A stretch of 63,120 nucleotides of DNA from Paralcaligenes ureilyticus (GTDB taxonomy: Bacteria > Pseudomonadota > Gammaproteobacteria > Burkholderiales > Burkholderiaceae_B), in NCBI RefSeq assembly GCF_004346225.1, contig NZ_SMAJ01000002.1, positions 427,417 to 490,536 on the forward strand, in the 5' to 3' direction. The notes below the pieces were generated by a model. It saw only the letters and a list, made by a program, of their open reading frames with translations. It was not told the origin of the DNA and ran no database searches. Below are positions 46,702 to 55,883 of the stretch, in pieces; the stretch's first letter is position 1, and every line of letters starts with the position of its first letter. The position numbers were made by a program, and so were the translations under genes.

Positions 46702-46744
46702 ACTAACTAGTTAGTACAATAATGACTTGATACTCTATCGTCAA
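46702..46744 (-). promoter_or_regulatory. hyuA promoter with TetR-type palindrome
   Basis: On the minus strand TTGACG (46739-46744), a 17-bp spacer, then TATTGT (46716-46721). Directly downstream, over the expected transcription start, is the perfect 14-bp palindrome ACTAACTAGTTAGT (46702-46715). It lies 84 bp before the hyuA ATG, between hyuA and the divergent TetR gene, which is the probable repressor. Confidence 0.7.
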
Positions 46745-46839
46745 GCTTTTCAATCTAGGGTTTCCACTTAGATGTTCAACTGCAAGAGACACCGCTCCGT
46801 GTAAACTCGCCGTTAACAAGAAGGATTTACAAAAACGCA

Positions 46840-47532
46840 ATGCAACCCGCGAAACTCGCCAAAACAACAAAACCCCGCGTTCGTGATGCCAAGGCGACGC
46901 GTGAACGCATTTTGTCAATGGCCTATAAAGAATTTGCCGTGCGCGGTTACGACGGCGCGCGCATCGACGCTATCGTGGCGCGCTGCAAAATAAGTAAAAA
47001 CCTGCTGTACCACTACTTCTCCGGAAAAGAAGCGTTATTTATCGAAGTCATGGAGCGAGCGTACGGCGCAATGCGCGAACGGCAGAATGAACTGGCTCTT
47101 CCCGGTGAGGATCCCATCGCAGATATGCGAACATTAGTGATACAAACCGTTCAGCACTTCATTGACCAGCCCGAATTTATTCAGTTGTTGTCAACGGAAA
47201 ACCTATACAAGGCGAAGCACATCAAGAAGTCCCAAAAGATCACGGCCATGTTCAATCCGCTTAAATCTGCGCTGGACAATATTCTTGAAAAAGGCAAGCA
47301 TAAAGGCGTCTTTCGACAAGACGTCGACTGGATCGACCTTTACATATCCATATCAGGCTTGGGCGCATACTGCATTTCAAATCGCCATACCTTGTCTTAT
47401 GTCCTAGGAACCGATCTGGGAACACCCGAGCGCACCGCCAGCCGACTCAAGCATATCCCTGACATGGTGCTCAGTTATCTGTGCGATCTGGGTACGCGTA
47501 CGGCAAATGGCGCGGCCGCCAAGCCTTCCTGA
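46840..47532 (+). CDS. TetR-family regulator of the hyu operon
   Basis: 230 residues. TetR HTH at about 22-62: RERILSMAYKEFAVRGYDGARIDAIVARCKISKNLLYHYFSGKEALF. The C-terminal helices (DQPEFIQLLSTENLYKAKHIKKSQKI...) resemble the RutR/TetR_C_6-type group, whose members sense pyrimidines and related compounds; this fits a hydantoinase neighbour but is inference. It is divergent from hyuA, with a palindromic operator between. Confidence 0.9.
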   Translation: MQPAKLAKTTKPRVRDAKATRERILSMAYKEFAVRGYDGARIDAIVARCKISKNLLYHYFSGKEALFIEVMERAYGAMRERQNELALPGEDPIADMRTLVIQTVQHFIDQPEFIQLLSTENLYKAKHIKKSQKITAMFNPLKSALDNILEKGKHKGVFRQDVDWIDLYISISGLGAYCISNRHTLSYVLGTDLGTPERTASRLKHIPDMVLSYLCDLGTRTANGAAAKPS

Positions 47533-47578
47533 CCCGTCCGCCCTGTGGCAATCAAAATGCTGTCAAAAAATCGTTGAT

Positions 47579-47669
47579 GGCACCCACAAGGGGTGCCGCT
47601 ACAACAAGGGGTAAATGGCAGCCACAAGGGTGACGGGTACGTTATGTAGCGGCAGCCCTTGTGGCTGCC
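47579..47669. repeat. REP cluster: class B, half unit, class A
   Basis: Forward class B 47579-47603, a truncated class A left half (GGCAGCCACAAGGG, 47617-47630), reverse class A 47645-47669. It fills the gap between the convergent TetR and LysR genes. Confidence 0.88.
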
Positions 47670-47683
47670 AAAATCCGCAGCCC

Positions 47684-48583
47684 TCAAACCCCCTCGTTGC
47701 AGCGGCCCCGCAACCAGTAGCCGAAAACCTCCAGCGCCTCTTTGTTGATGGGGTCGTCGTTGTAGGAAACGTAGTATCCCTGCTCATTCGGAATGAAATG
47801 GGGGCTGGGGATAAGCAACGCGCCATTGGCCAGTTCTTTAGAAACAAAAATCTCGGGCACCAGCGCCACACCCAGCCCCGATATGGCCGCACTGGTCAAC
47901 ATCGTAAACAGTTCAAACCGACAGCCCCTCAGCGGCCTTGAATCATCGGCCAGACCAGCCGTCGCGAACCACTGCTTCCACGCCTCTTCTCGCGAAGACA
48001 GATGCAATAAAGGAAATTGGGCAATAATTTCGGCCGAAACTTCCGGTATGTCGTCGATCAGTTCGCGGCTGCAAATCGGAACCACCTTGCCTTCCCGAAG
48101 CAAGAGCTCGCCTCTCGTGCCATGCCACACATCGTCTCCATAATAGATGACGGCATCGAACTGACTATTGTTCAAGACAAACGGGTCTGATTTAACGGTC
48201 AGGTTTATATTGATTTTTGAATACTTGCTTCGAAAGTCTTTCAGCTTCGGGATCAGCCATTGCGTGGCAAAGGTGGCGCCAATGGCAATATCCAGCGACG
48301 AGCCTTCGTCGCGCTGGATGATCAAATCGGAGGTCGTGCGCTCAATACGCTCAAGGCAGCCTCTTATCTTCATCGCGTAATTCTGGCCGTAGTGGGTCAG
48401 CTCGATCCTCTTTTTTACGCGCCTGAACAACACCACGCCCAGCTTGTGCTCGAGCCCGATCATTTGCTTGCTCACTGCGCTTTGTGTGAGGTGCAATTCT
48501 TCCGCGGCCCGGGTTAAATTTTCATGCCGCGCCACACATTCGAATATTTCCAGGGCTCCCAGGCTGGGAATCATTTTCCGCAT
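47684..48583 (-). CDS. LysR-family regulator (GcvA-like)
   Basis: 299 residues from the ATG at 48583, which has AAGGA nine bases upstream; the open frame to 48631 lacks that. The HTH is at about 19-40 (NLTRAAEELHLTQSAVSKQMIGLEHKLGVVLFRR). The effector domain begins near residue 90 (LDIAIGATFATQWLIPKL), a GcvA/AmpR-like sequence. It lies immediately downstream of, and on the same strand as, an M20 amidohydrolase gene, with a divergent amino-acid transport operon beyond, which it probably controls. Confidence 0.9.
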   Translation of the reverse strand: MRKMIPSLGALEIFECVARHENLTRAAEELHLTQSAVSKQMIGLEHKLGVVLFRRVKKRIELTHYGQNYAMKIRGCLERIERTTSDLIIQRDEGSSLDIAIGATFATQWLIPKLKDFRSKYSKININLTVKSDPFVLNNSQFDAVIYYGDDVWHGTRGELLLREGKVVPICSRELIDDIPEVSAEIIAQFPLLHLSSREEAWKQWFATAGLADDSRPLRGCRFELFTMLTSAAISGLGVALVPEIFVSKELANGALLIPSPHFIPNEQGYYVSYNDDPINKEALEVFGYWLRGRCNEGV

Positions 48584-48602
48584 CGTCTGTCGTCCTTCGA
48601 AT

Positions 48603-49817
48603 TTATTGATTCGGCAACTTTGCCAAGGCAAGCCGTACCCAATACCTGGCGCCGACTTTTATTAATTGATCGTTGAAATCGTAATGGCTGTTGTGCAAGG
48701 CGCAGGACATGGTCCCGTGGCCGGAGCCGGGCTGCGTCAACGCACCATTGCCTATCCATATGTAGCAGCCTGGTTTTTTGAGCAGCATCCAGGAAAAGTC
48801 CTCCGCAGCCATGCTGGGCTCGATATCGGTATGAATTTCATTTTCGCCAAAGCTGCTCTTCAAGACCTGCAGACAGAATTCGGCTTCTTCATCATGGTTT
48901 ATCGTCGGTGGATCGTTGCGCACAAAATTCACTTGTGCTTCGCATCCGAATGCCTCGGCAATCGTCAGAGACAGTTCCTTGACCCGTTTCTCAATGAGAT
49001 CAAGAACATCCACAGCAAGCGTACGCACCGAACCCACCAGGGTTCCAGCCGCCGGAATCACGTTGTGTGCGCTGCCGACATTCATTTGAGTAATGCTTAA
49101 AACGGCCGACGACACGGGGTTCAAATTCCTTGACACCACCGTTTGCAAGGCCAGGGCCAGCTGCGCAATGGCAACGACCGGGTCGTTGGATAGTTGGGGC
49201 ATCGCGGCATGCGCCCCTTTTCCTTTGACCGTTATGTGGAAAGAGTTGGTAGAGGCCATAATAGGCCCCGGCTTAATGCCGAAATGCCCCAGGGGTAGGC
49301 CGGGCCAGTTGTGCATTCCAAAAACGGCATCCATGGGAAAGCGGTCAAACAAGCCTTCGGCCATCATTTTCTGGGCGCCGCCCCCGCTCTCCTCGGCCGG
49401 TTGAAATATGACGTAAACCGTTCCACAGAAATCATTATGCAGGGCCAAAAATCGGGCCGCCGCCAATAACATCAATACGTGCCCATCATGACCGCAGCCA
49501 TGCATTTTATTTGCATGAACACTGGCGTGGGCAAAGGTATTTTCTTCTTTCAGCGGCAAAGCATCCATATCGGCCCGCAGCCCGATGGCCCGAGCGCCCG
49601 TCTGCCGCCCACGGATAATTCCAACGACTCCGGTGAGCGCTATCCCGTCGGCCACCTCAATGTGCCACTGCTCCAGCTTGTCCTTGATAAGAGATGAGGT
49701 CCGATGCTCTTCAAAGGCAAGCTCCGGATGCGAATGCAAATCCCGGCGCAGCGCCTTCATTTCCTCGTGCCACTCATCCAGGGTCTGGTCAATCTCGACA
49801 ATATCCATGGCTTTCAT
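48603..49817 (-). CDS. M20-family amidohydrolase (hippurate hydrolase/ N-acyl-amino-acid deacylase type)
   Basis: 404 residues from the ATG at 49817 (ATGs at 49808 and 49862 are alternatives). It is a cytosolic metallo-amidohydrolase: MHGCGHDGHVLMLLAAARFL gives metal ligands, IFQPAEESGGGAQKM carries the catalytic/bridging glutamates, and a dimerisation domain follows (FHITVKGKGAHAAMPQLSNDPV). Likely reaction: hydrolysis of N-acyl or N-aroyl amino acids; the exact substrate is not shown. It ends 19 bp before the LysR start and is divergent from the amino-acid ABC genes. Confidence 0.9.
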   Translation of the reverse strand: MKAMDIVEIDQTLDEWHEEMKALRRDLHSHPELAFEEHRTSSLIKDKLEQWHIEVADGIALTGVVGIIRGRQTGARAIGLRADMDALPLKEENTFAHASVHANKMHGCGHDGHVLMLLAAARFLALHNDFCGTVYVIFQPAEESGGGAQKMMAEGLFDRFPMDAVFGMHNWPGLPLGHFGIKPGPIMASTNSFHITVKGKGAHAAMPQLSNDPVVAIAQLALALQTVVSRNLNPVSSAVLSITQMNVGSAHNVIPAAGTLVGSVRTLAVDVLDLIEKRVKELSLTIAEAFGCEAQVNFVRNDPPTINHDEEAEFCLQVLKSSFGENEIHTDIEPSMAAEDFSWMLLKKPGCYIWIGNGALTQPGSGHGTMSCALHNSHYDFNDQLIKVGARYWVRLALAKLPNQ

Positions 49818-50064
49818 TCTTAAATTGTGCCTTTCCGTACCTAGGGTAAACACGTGGTCCATTCCCAGCCGCGACAGAGCTAAACCCGATACAAAGCGGT
49901 TCGATACGAATCATTCCATAAGCTCATGACAATCACACCAAACCTCACTTTTCTTATATTCGGTTTACGATTAAGCTTCAAAAGGCCAATTTTGATGCTA
50001 GCTACATTTAAACGCAACGAAATAGTACCCATAAGCCAAAACAGCCCTCATAGGACATTCAGCC

Positions 50065-50916
50065 ATGACGAATAAAGCTTTTATCCGAACGGTAGGCAAA
50101 ATGGCGCTCGCCGCAGCCATTTCAGCCATTTCAATCAGTGCCATCGCCGGTGTGGTTCTCGACCGCGTCGAGAAAACCAAGCAATTGGTCGTGACTGTTA
50201 GCGCCAAATGGCCACCCCACGCCTTTTTGAATGATAAACATGAACTGGCTGGCTTTGACATCGACGCCGCCAACGAAATCGCCAAGCGCATGGGCGTCAA
50301 AGTCAAATTCGAAACACCCGATTTTAAATTGGTGACCGGCGGCCATTGGAATAACCGCTGGGATCTGGCTGTATTTTCGATCACCCCGACCAAGGCACGC
50401 GCCCGCAACATCAACTTCCCCGCCATTTACTACTACAGTTCGTACGTATTTGTCGTCCACAAAGACTCCAAAGCCAAGACCCGCGAAGATCTTAAAAATG
50501 TCACCTTCGGTGTCGAAGGCGACACAACGGCCGATGACTATATGCATCACGCCATGCAGCTGGACATGAGCACGGTGCCGCCGTTCAAGTATCTGGACTT
50601 CACGCCCAAGATGATCACCTATAAATCGTCCATGCTGCCCTTCGAAGACCTTCGTTTGGGCGATGGGGTACGTATTGGTGCGGTCATTGCCGAAAAAGCA
50701 ACCGCTGAAAACGCCATCAAACACGGATATCCCGTAAAAATGATCCCTAACGACACCGCGTTCCTGGAACCGGTTGCCATCGTTACCGACAAAGGCGATC
50801 CGGAATTCGACAAGAAAATCGCAACCGTGGTCGACTCAATGAAAAAAGATGGCACTCTTAAAGCCATCAGCGAAAAATGGTACGGCGCGGACTATACCCA
50901 AGCCACCCCTCAATAA
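50065..50916 (+). CDS. Periplasmic amino-acid-binding protein (family 3 SBP)
   Basis: 283 residues. Signal peptide about 1-28 (ALAAAISAISISAIA), then the family 3 fold: LVVTVSAKWPPHAFLNDKHELAGFDIDAANEIAKRMGVKVKFETPDF and WDLAVFSITPTKARARNINFPAIYY. It should capture an amino acid or derivative for the permease and ATPase encoded further down. First gene of a four-gene operon; the next is an FAD oxidoreductase. The 247-bp divergent gap to the amidohydrolase gene should hold promoters, but I cannot single out an operator. Confidence 0.92.
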   Translation: MTNKAFIRTVGKMALAAAISAISISAIAGVVLDRVEKTKQLVVTVSAKWPPHAFLNDKHELAGFDIDAANEIAKRMGVKVKFETPDFKLVTGGHWNNRWDLAVFSITPTKARARNINFPAIYYYSSYVFVVHKDSKAKTREDLKNVTFGVEGDTTADDYMHHAMQLDMSTVPPFKYLDFTPKMITYKSSMLPFEDLRLGDGVRIGAVIAEKATAENAIKHGYPVKMIPNDTAFLEPVAIVTDKGDPEFDKKIATVVDSMKKDGTLKAISEKWYGADYTQATPQ

Positions 50917-50987
50917 CTTCTTGGAGGCGGCGCAAATCGCCTCAAACCATTAACCTGACAGGCGGGGATCTCCCCGTCTGCGAAAAC

Positions 50988-52283
50988 GTGCCTGAATATT
51001 CAAACAATTATTACGTCCAAACAATCTCCGTCCATACCCCCTACCCCCGTCTGACCCAAACTGAAGAAGCAGATGTCTGCGTCATAGGCGCTGGCCTGGC
51101 TGGACTAACCGCGGCGCTGACGCTGGCCCGGGCAGGAAAACGGGTAGTTTTGCTCGAAGCCGAAAAAGTTGCCTGGGGTGCCTCGGGGAGGAACGGCGGC
51201 GTTGTCAGCCCCGGTTATTCAACCAGTTTTGCCAAAATCGCCAAGCGGGCCGGATTGGACGGCGCCAAACAGCTTCATCTGCTGTCAATGGAAGGCGTCG
51301 ACATTGTCAGAAAGAACATTGCGTCTTTGGATATCCAGGATGCCAATCCCATCGACGGAACTCTTAAGGTCAGCCGGTATGAAAACTCGGCCGAAGCTAA
51401 AGAAAATATCCAATGGCTGGAGAAAACGTTTAACTACCGCCTTGAATACAAATCGAAAGAAGAGATCCGCAGCCTCCTGGCATCAGATAAATACATGAAT
51501 GGCGTGCTCAATCCTCATGCCTTTCATTTTCACCCACTCAACTACGCCCTCGGCCTGGCAAAGGAGCTGGAAAGACTGGGCGGCAAGGTATTCGAAGACT
51601 CACGTGCCCTGAAAATCAGCAAGGCCGGGGCAACCAGGCATATTAAAACGGCGCAGGGCACGGTGAAGGCTCCAGAGGTGCTGGTTACCTGCGGCGGCTA
51701 TACCGATGATCTTGTTCCCCGGCTGGCTCGCAGCTACATCCCCATCTCTACCTATATGGTCGTTACCGAGCGGGCCAAAGATCTTATCGGCACGGCCATC
51801 AAATCCAGCTCTTCGATCGGCGACACTCGCCGATCCAGCGATTATTACCGGCTCGTTGACGATGGCGAGCGGATATTATGGGGTGGCATGATTACGACCA
51901 AACAGGCTGAGCCCACGCGTCTAGGCGCGCTGCTCAAGCAGCGCATGGTGGACACCTACCCGCAACTGGCCGACATTCGTATCGAACGTTCCTGGTCGGG
52001 GAAAATGGCGTATGCCAAGCATTTGATGCCGCAAATAGGCAAACTGGATGATGGCCTATGGTATTGCATGAGCTTTGGCGGCCACGGGATGAATACCACG
52101 GCCATCGGCGGCACTGTTATTGCCGAAGCCATTCTTGGGCAATCAAATCGATACACGCTTTTCAGCCCATTCGGACTGGAGTGGAATGGCAGCGTTGCGG
52201 GCACGGCGGCCGTGCAATTGACGTACTGGTACTATCAACTTTGCGATTTTCTGCAGGAACGGAAATCGCAGCGCCTGCATTAA
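50988..52283 (+). CDS. FAD-dependent amine/amino-acid oxidoreductase (DAO family)
   Basis: 431 residues from the GTG at 50988; the frame is open from 50877 but that part overlaps the binding-protein gene. The N-terminal dinucleotide motif VCVIGAGLAGLTAALTLARAGKRVVLLEAE (about 27-56) and GASGRNGGVVSPGYS (flavin region) are typical of PuuB/OrdL-type DAO flavoenzymes; the C-terminal FGGHGMNTTAIGG closes the FAD site. It probably oxidises the imported amine or amino acid in the cytosol. A GAGGCG/CGCCTC hairpin lies in the gap before it. Confidence 0.88.
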   Translation: MPEYSNNYYVQTISVHTPYPRLTQTEEADVCVIGAGLAGLTAALTLARAGKRVVLLEAEKVAWGASGRNGGVVSPGYSTSFAKIAKRAGLDGAKQLHLLSMEGVDIVRKNIASLDIQDANPIDGTLKVSRYENSAEAKENIQWLEKTFNYRLEYKSKEEIRSLLASDKYMNGVLNPHAFHFHPLNYALGLAKELERLGGKVFEDSRALKISKAGATRHIKTAQGTVKAPEVLVTCGGYTDDLVPRLARSYIPISTYMVVTERAKDLIGTAIKSSSSIGDTRRSSDYYRLVDDGERILWGGMITTKQAEPTRLGALLKQRMVDTYPQLADIRIERSWSGKMAYAKHLMPQIGKLDDGLWYCMSFGGHGMNTTAIGGTVIAEAILGQSNRYTLFSPFGLEWNGSVAGTAAVQLTYWYYQLCDFLQERKSQRLH

Positions 52284-52299
52284 GATTGGAGCCCGGAAA

Positions 52300-53268
52300 A
52301 TGCCCCTCACTAATCGGAAAAAATACAAGAAAGCCAATACCTTCTACGCCGTTGTCGTTCTGGCGATTCTGATCGGGCTGTATTTTTACTTCTGCATTGA
52401 AAATACCTCGTGGCTTTCAGACTTGGTAAAACAGTCTTCCGGCGACCCGGGCCGGGTAAAGTTTTATAGCACTCTGGTCAAATGGGTTTTCGGCGTTGCC
52501 TTGTTCATCGCCAATTTCTTTTTGCTGGGAAAAATACCCAAGCGGATCCAGATCCTGATTACCTTTGCGGAATTGTTTGTGCTGCTGGGCCTGTTCATGG
52601 CCACCTTCCAGCTCAGCCTGACATTCATCCTGAGCAAAGTGGGCTACATGATTACGCAGGGGGCTTTCACCACCTTGTATGTGTCGGCCATATCCATCTT
52701 TATCGCGTTCTGCATCGCACTGGTCACCGCCATCGCCCGGCTATCGTCAAATGGCGTGGCGGTCGGGCTGGCAACCTTCTACACATCGCTCTTTCGCGGA
52801 CTGCCGCTGCTGATACAGATATTCATTCTGTACCTCGGCTTGCCGCAACTGGGCTTTATCATCAACCCCATCCCGGCGGGCATCACAGCCTTGTCGCTGT
52901 GTTACGGCGCCTATATGAGCGAGGTGTTCCGGGCAGGCATTCAAAGCATCCCCAAAGGCCAGTGGGAGGCGTCAAAAGCGCTCGGCCTGCATAAGCGCAA
53001 GATCATGCGCCTGGTGATCCTGCCACAGGCCTTGAAAATAATTATTCCACCTACAGGCAATCACTTTATCGCCATGTTGAAGGACAGCTCGCTGGTATCC
53101 GTTGTAGGGGTGTGGGAATTGACCTATGTGTCCAGCACGCTGGGCAACCGCGAGTTCCGCAACATGGAAATGCTGGTCACCGCCGCCGCCATTTACTGGA
53201 TTATGTCGATAACCCTGGAAATCATCCAAAGCCGTATCGAACGAAAGTACAACCCTGCTACCCGTTAA
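52300..53268 (+). CDS. Amino-acid ABC permease with extended N-terminus
   Basis: 322 residues. The core (about 113-320) is a normal polar-amino-acid permease with SLFRGLPLLIQIFILYLGLPQLG and the EAA loop QWEASKALGLHKRKIMRLVILPQALKIIIPPTGNHF. Ahead of it are about three extra membrane helices (about 17-32, 58-78 and 84-107), about 100 residues more than common members. As only one permease gene is present, it may act as a homodimer. It follows the oxidoreductase by 16 bp. Confidence 0.9.
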   Translation: MPLTNRKKYKKANTFYAVVVLAILIGLYFYFCIENTSWLSDLVKQSSGDPGRVKFYSTLVKWVFGVALFIANFFLLGKIPKRIQILITFAELFVLLGLFMATFQLSLTFILSKVGYMITQGAFTTLYVSAISIFIAFCIALVTAIARLSSNGVAVGLATFYTSLFRGLPLLIQIFILYLGLPQLGFIINPIPAGITALSLCYGAYMSEVFRAGIQSIPKGQWEASKALGLHKRKIMRLVILPQALKIIIPPTGNHFIAMLKDSSLVSVVGVWELTYVSSTLGNREFRNMEMLVTAAAIYWIMSITLEIIQSRIERKYNPATR

Positions 53269-53297
53269 CATAAAAATAGAGCGACGCTTCCGTCAGG

Positions 53298-54056
53298 ATG
53301 AATCCTATGCAAGACGAAACAAAATATGCCATCACCATGGAGAATGTCAATAAATGGTATGGCAAACACCATGTTCTGAAAGACATCAACATCCGCATAA
53401 AAGACCAGGAGAAAGTCGTCATCTGCGGCCCGTCCGGGTCGGGAAAATCAACGCTGATCCGGTGCATCAACGGGCTTGAAGAACACCAGGAAGGGAAAAT
53501 CGTCGTCGACGACATCGAATTGTGCGATGAGCTCAATTCCCTGGATCAAGTTCGTGGCAACGCCGGAATGGTTTTCCAGTCGTTCAACCTGTTTCCCCAC
53601 ATGACCATCCTGGAAAACTGCACCCTGGCCCCCATTCACGTCAAAGGCATGAAAAAGCACGAGGCCGAAGAATTGGCCATGAATTTCATTTCCCGTGTGC
53701 AGATAGCGGATCAGGCGCATAAATACCCCACCCAGCTATCGGGCGGGCAACAGCAACGTGTCGCCATCGCCCGCGCGCTGTGCATGCAACCCAGGATCAT
53801 GCTGTTTGACGAGCCCACTTCGGCGCTCGACCCGGAAATGGTGAAAGAAGTATTGGACACCATGATCGAGCTGACCGACCTGGGGATGACCATGCTGTGC
53901 GTGACCCATGAAATGGGCTTTGCCAAGCAAGTGGCGGATCGCGTCGTTTTTATGGATAACGGCTCGATCATCGAATCCGGTACGCCTATCGAGGTTTTCG
54001 AAACTCCCCGGACCGATCGCCTGAAATTATTCCTTAGTCAGATACTGCATAATTGA
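53298..54056 (+). CDS. Amino-acid ABC ATPase (GlnQ/HisP-like)
   Basis: 252 residues: Walker [12 protein letters not shown] (about 46-56), Q-loop [17 protein letters not shown], signature [15 protein letters not shown] and Walker [20 protein letters not shown], all polar amino-acid-type. It energises the preceding permease and ends the operon. An ATG three codons later is an alternative start. A REP cluster follows 30 bp after the stop. Confidence 0.93.
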   Translation: MNPMQDETKYAITMENVNKWYGKHHVLKDINIRIKDQEKVVICGPSGSGKSTLIRCINGLEEHQEGKIVVDDIELCDELNSLDQVRGNAGMVFQSFNLFPHMTILENCTLAPIHVKGMKKHEAEELAMNFISRVQIADQAHKYPTQLSGGQQQRVAIARALCMQPRIMLFDEPTSALDPEMVKEVLDTMIELTDLGMTMLCVTHEMGFAKQVADRVVFMDNGSIIESGTPIEVFETPRTDRLKLFLSQILHN

Positions 54057-54085
54057 TGCGATTTTTGGCGGTCATGAGGGTTTTT

Positions 54086-54213
54086 GGCACCCACAAGGGG
54101 TGCCACTACAAAACATATCTGTGAATCATGTAGCGCCACCCCTTGTGGGTGGCATTAACCGTGGCCGAATGTCCTAACGCCACACAGACGTAGCGCCACC
54201 CCTTGTGGGTGCC
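54086..54213. repeat. REP cluster: class B, class C and a hybrid B/C unit
   Basis: Forward class B 54086-54110 (tail ACTACA), reverse class C 54129-54153, reverse hybrid 54189-54213 (left arm GCCACCC-like, right arm GGGTGCC, so the outer pair is mismatched). They fill the convergent gap between the ABC ATPase gene and trpF. Confidence 0.88.
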
Positions 54214-54243
54214 AAACAGAATCCATTCACACAAACCATTTAT

Positions 54244-54903
54244 TCAAAGCGCAGACCTGTCCTGCTCCGACACCGCTCGTATGAAAGCCTGGATTTTTTC
54301 GGCGGATTTGATGCCAGGCGACGACTCGACCCCGCTGCTGACATCCACGGCATAGGGCTGCACTAATTGGATTGATGCCGCTACCGACGCGGGATTCATG
54401 CCGCCCGCCAGTATGATCGGGCGGCTGTCGGGCGACCGCCTGACCGCTTGCAATAACGCCGGGTCCAGCGTCCGGCCGCTGCCGCCGTAGCCCGGGCTAT
54501 AGCTGTCAAACAACCATCCCGCCGCCCCGCCAAACTGGCGGCATGTGCGCAAGACAGCCTCGGGGCTATCCAGATCGGGCGCGCCAAGCCGGAAAGCCCG
54601 CAGGTAGCGATGATGGAAGCTGGCACAGAAATCGGGGCTTTCGTCGCCGTGAAATTGCAAGAGATCGGGCCTGACCTGATCAATGACCGCCTGCACCTGT
54701 TCACGTGTTGCATTCACGAATAAAGCCACAACATCGACAAAAGCCGGCACGGCCGCTCGCAAGCTGTGCGCCTGGCCCAAAGACACGAAGCGCGCGCTGG
54801 CCGGATAGAACACTAAGCCGATTGCATCGGCGCCCGCCTGCACAGCGGCGGCCACGTCGCCGGCGCGAGTCAGCCCGCAGATTTTTACCCGGGTGCGCTT
54901 CAT
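54244..54903 (-). CDS. trpF: Phosphoribosylanthranilate isomerase
   Basis: 219 residues, TIM barrel. It converts phosphoribosylanthranilate to CdRP in tryptophan synthesis. Signatures: VKICGLTRAGDVAAAVQAGADAIGLVFYPASARFVS (general base Cys in KICG), LLQFHGDES, and the phosphate-binding PIILAGGMNPASV with the downstream DVSSGVESSPGIKS. In relatives trpB follows; here the gene is the last of its run and a REP cluster comes next. A 166-bp gap separates it from truA. Confidence 0.96.
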   Translation of the reverse strand: MKRTRVKICGLTRAGDVAAAVQAGADAIGLVFYPASARFVSLGQAHSLRAAVPAFVDVVALFVNATREQVQAVIDQVRPDLLQFHGDESPDFCASFHHRYLRAFRLGAPDLDSPEAVLRTCRQFGGAAGWLFDSYSPGYGGSGRTLDPALLQAVRRSPDSRPIILAGGMNPASVAASIQLVQPYAVDVSSGVESSPGIKSAEKIQAFIRAVSEQDRSAL

Positions 54904-55069
54904 TGGAACACGGCTCCTGGGCCGGAAGCGGCGCCGCTTCCATAGCCATCCAAATGTGAGAAAAACAGAATCGCAACAACCATGAGAATCTGTACGCCTA
55001 TAAAAGCGCCGGTTCGAAAAAATCGAGGAAAAAAGCCAACAGGAAGATTAGCACACCCACAACAATCGC

Positions 55070-55882
55070 TTAACTGTCGTTGGCGCAAAACCCCAAGTGC
55101 GAAGCAAAAAGCGTTTGCAGCGATGGAGCGGGCAAGCCGAACATGGCCGGGTACTCGACCTGGGCCAGATACAAACCGTCGGCGGCAAAAGTGGGCGCCG
55201 CCAATCGCCGGTCGCGTTGCGCGAGCAAGATTTCGATCCATTGCGGCGGCTGCCTACCCTGTCCCACATACAACAAGGCTCCGATCAGATTGCGCACCAT
55301 ATGGTGTAAAAACGCATTGGCCCGCAAGGTGAAAATAAAAAAATCCCCGCGTTGCTCAATCTGCAATTCGTGCATGGTGCGAATGGGGCTTGCCGCCTGG
55401 CACTGCGATGAGCGAAAACTGCTGAAGTCATGCTCGCCCAGCAAACACTGTGCGGCCTGTTGCATGGGCACTAAATCCAGGGGCTGATGCACCCATCCCA
55501 CACGCCCATGCACAATCGGCGAACGCACCCGGGCATGGCGCACCACGTAAATATAAGTACGCGACACAGCCGAGAACCGGGCATGAAACGTATCGGGCAC
55601 GGTGCAAGCCCATTGCACTGCAATCGTTGTGGGCAGCAAGGCATTGACGCCGCGCACCCAGGATTCCAGGCGCCGCTCGGCTACACCATCCAGATGCACA
55701 ACCTGCCCCAGGGCATGCACCCCGGTGTCGGTACGCCCGGCACAAATCGTCGGCTGAGGTTGCGCCATAAACCGCGCCAGGGCGGCTTCAAGCGTGTCTT
55801 GCACGGTACAGCGATGCGGCTGCGTCTGCCAGCCCTGCCAGGACGCTCCGTCATACGACACGCCCAGCGCCATGCGAGCCAT
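55070..55882 (-). CDS. truA: tRNA pseudouridine(38-40) synthase
   Basis: 270 residues. It makes pseudouridine 38-40 in tRNA anticodon arms. The catalytic aspartate is in [20 protein letters not shown] (about 45-65), [17 protein letters not shown] opens the fold, and [19 protein letters not shown] closes the active site. It starts one base after the fimV stop codon region (55882/55884), so the two are co-transcribed. Confidence 0.97.
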   Translation of the reverse strand: MARMALGVSYDGASWQGWQTQPHRCTVQDTLEAALARFMAQPQPTICAGRTDTGVHALGQVVHLDGVAERRLESWVRGVNALLPTTIAVQWACTVPDTFHARFSAVSRTYIYVVRHARVRSPIVHGRVGWVHQPLDLVPMQQAAQCLLGEHDFSSFRSSQCQAASPIRTMHELQIEQRGDFFIFTLRANAFLHHMVRNLIGALLYVGQGRQPPQWIEILLAQRDRRLAAPTFAADGLYLAQVEYPAMFGLPAPSLQTLFASHLGFCANDS

Positions 55883-55883
55883 A

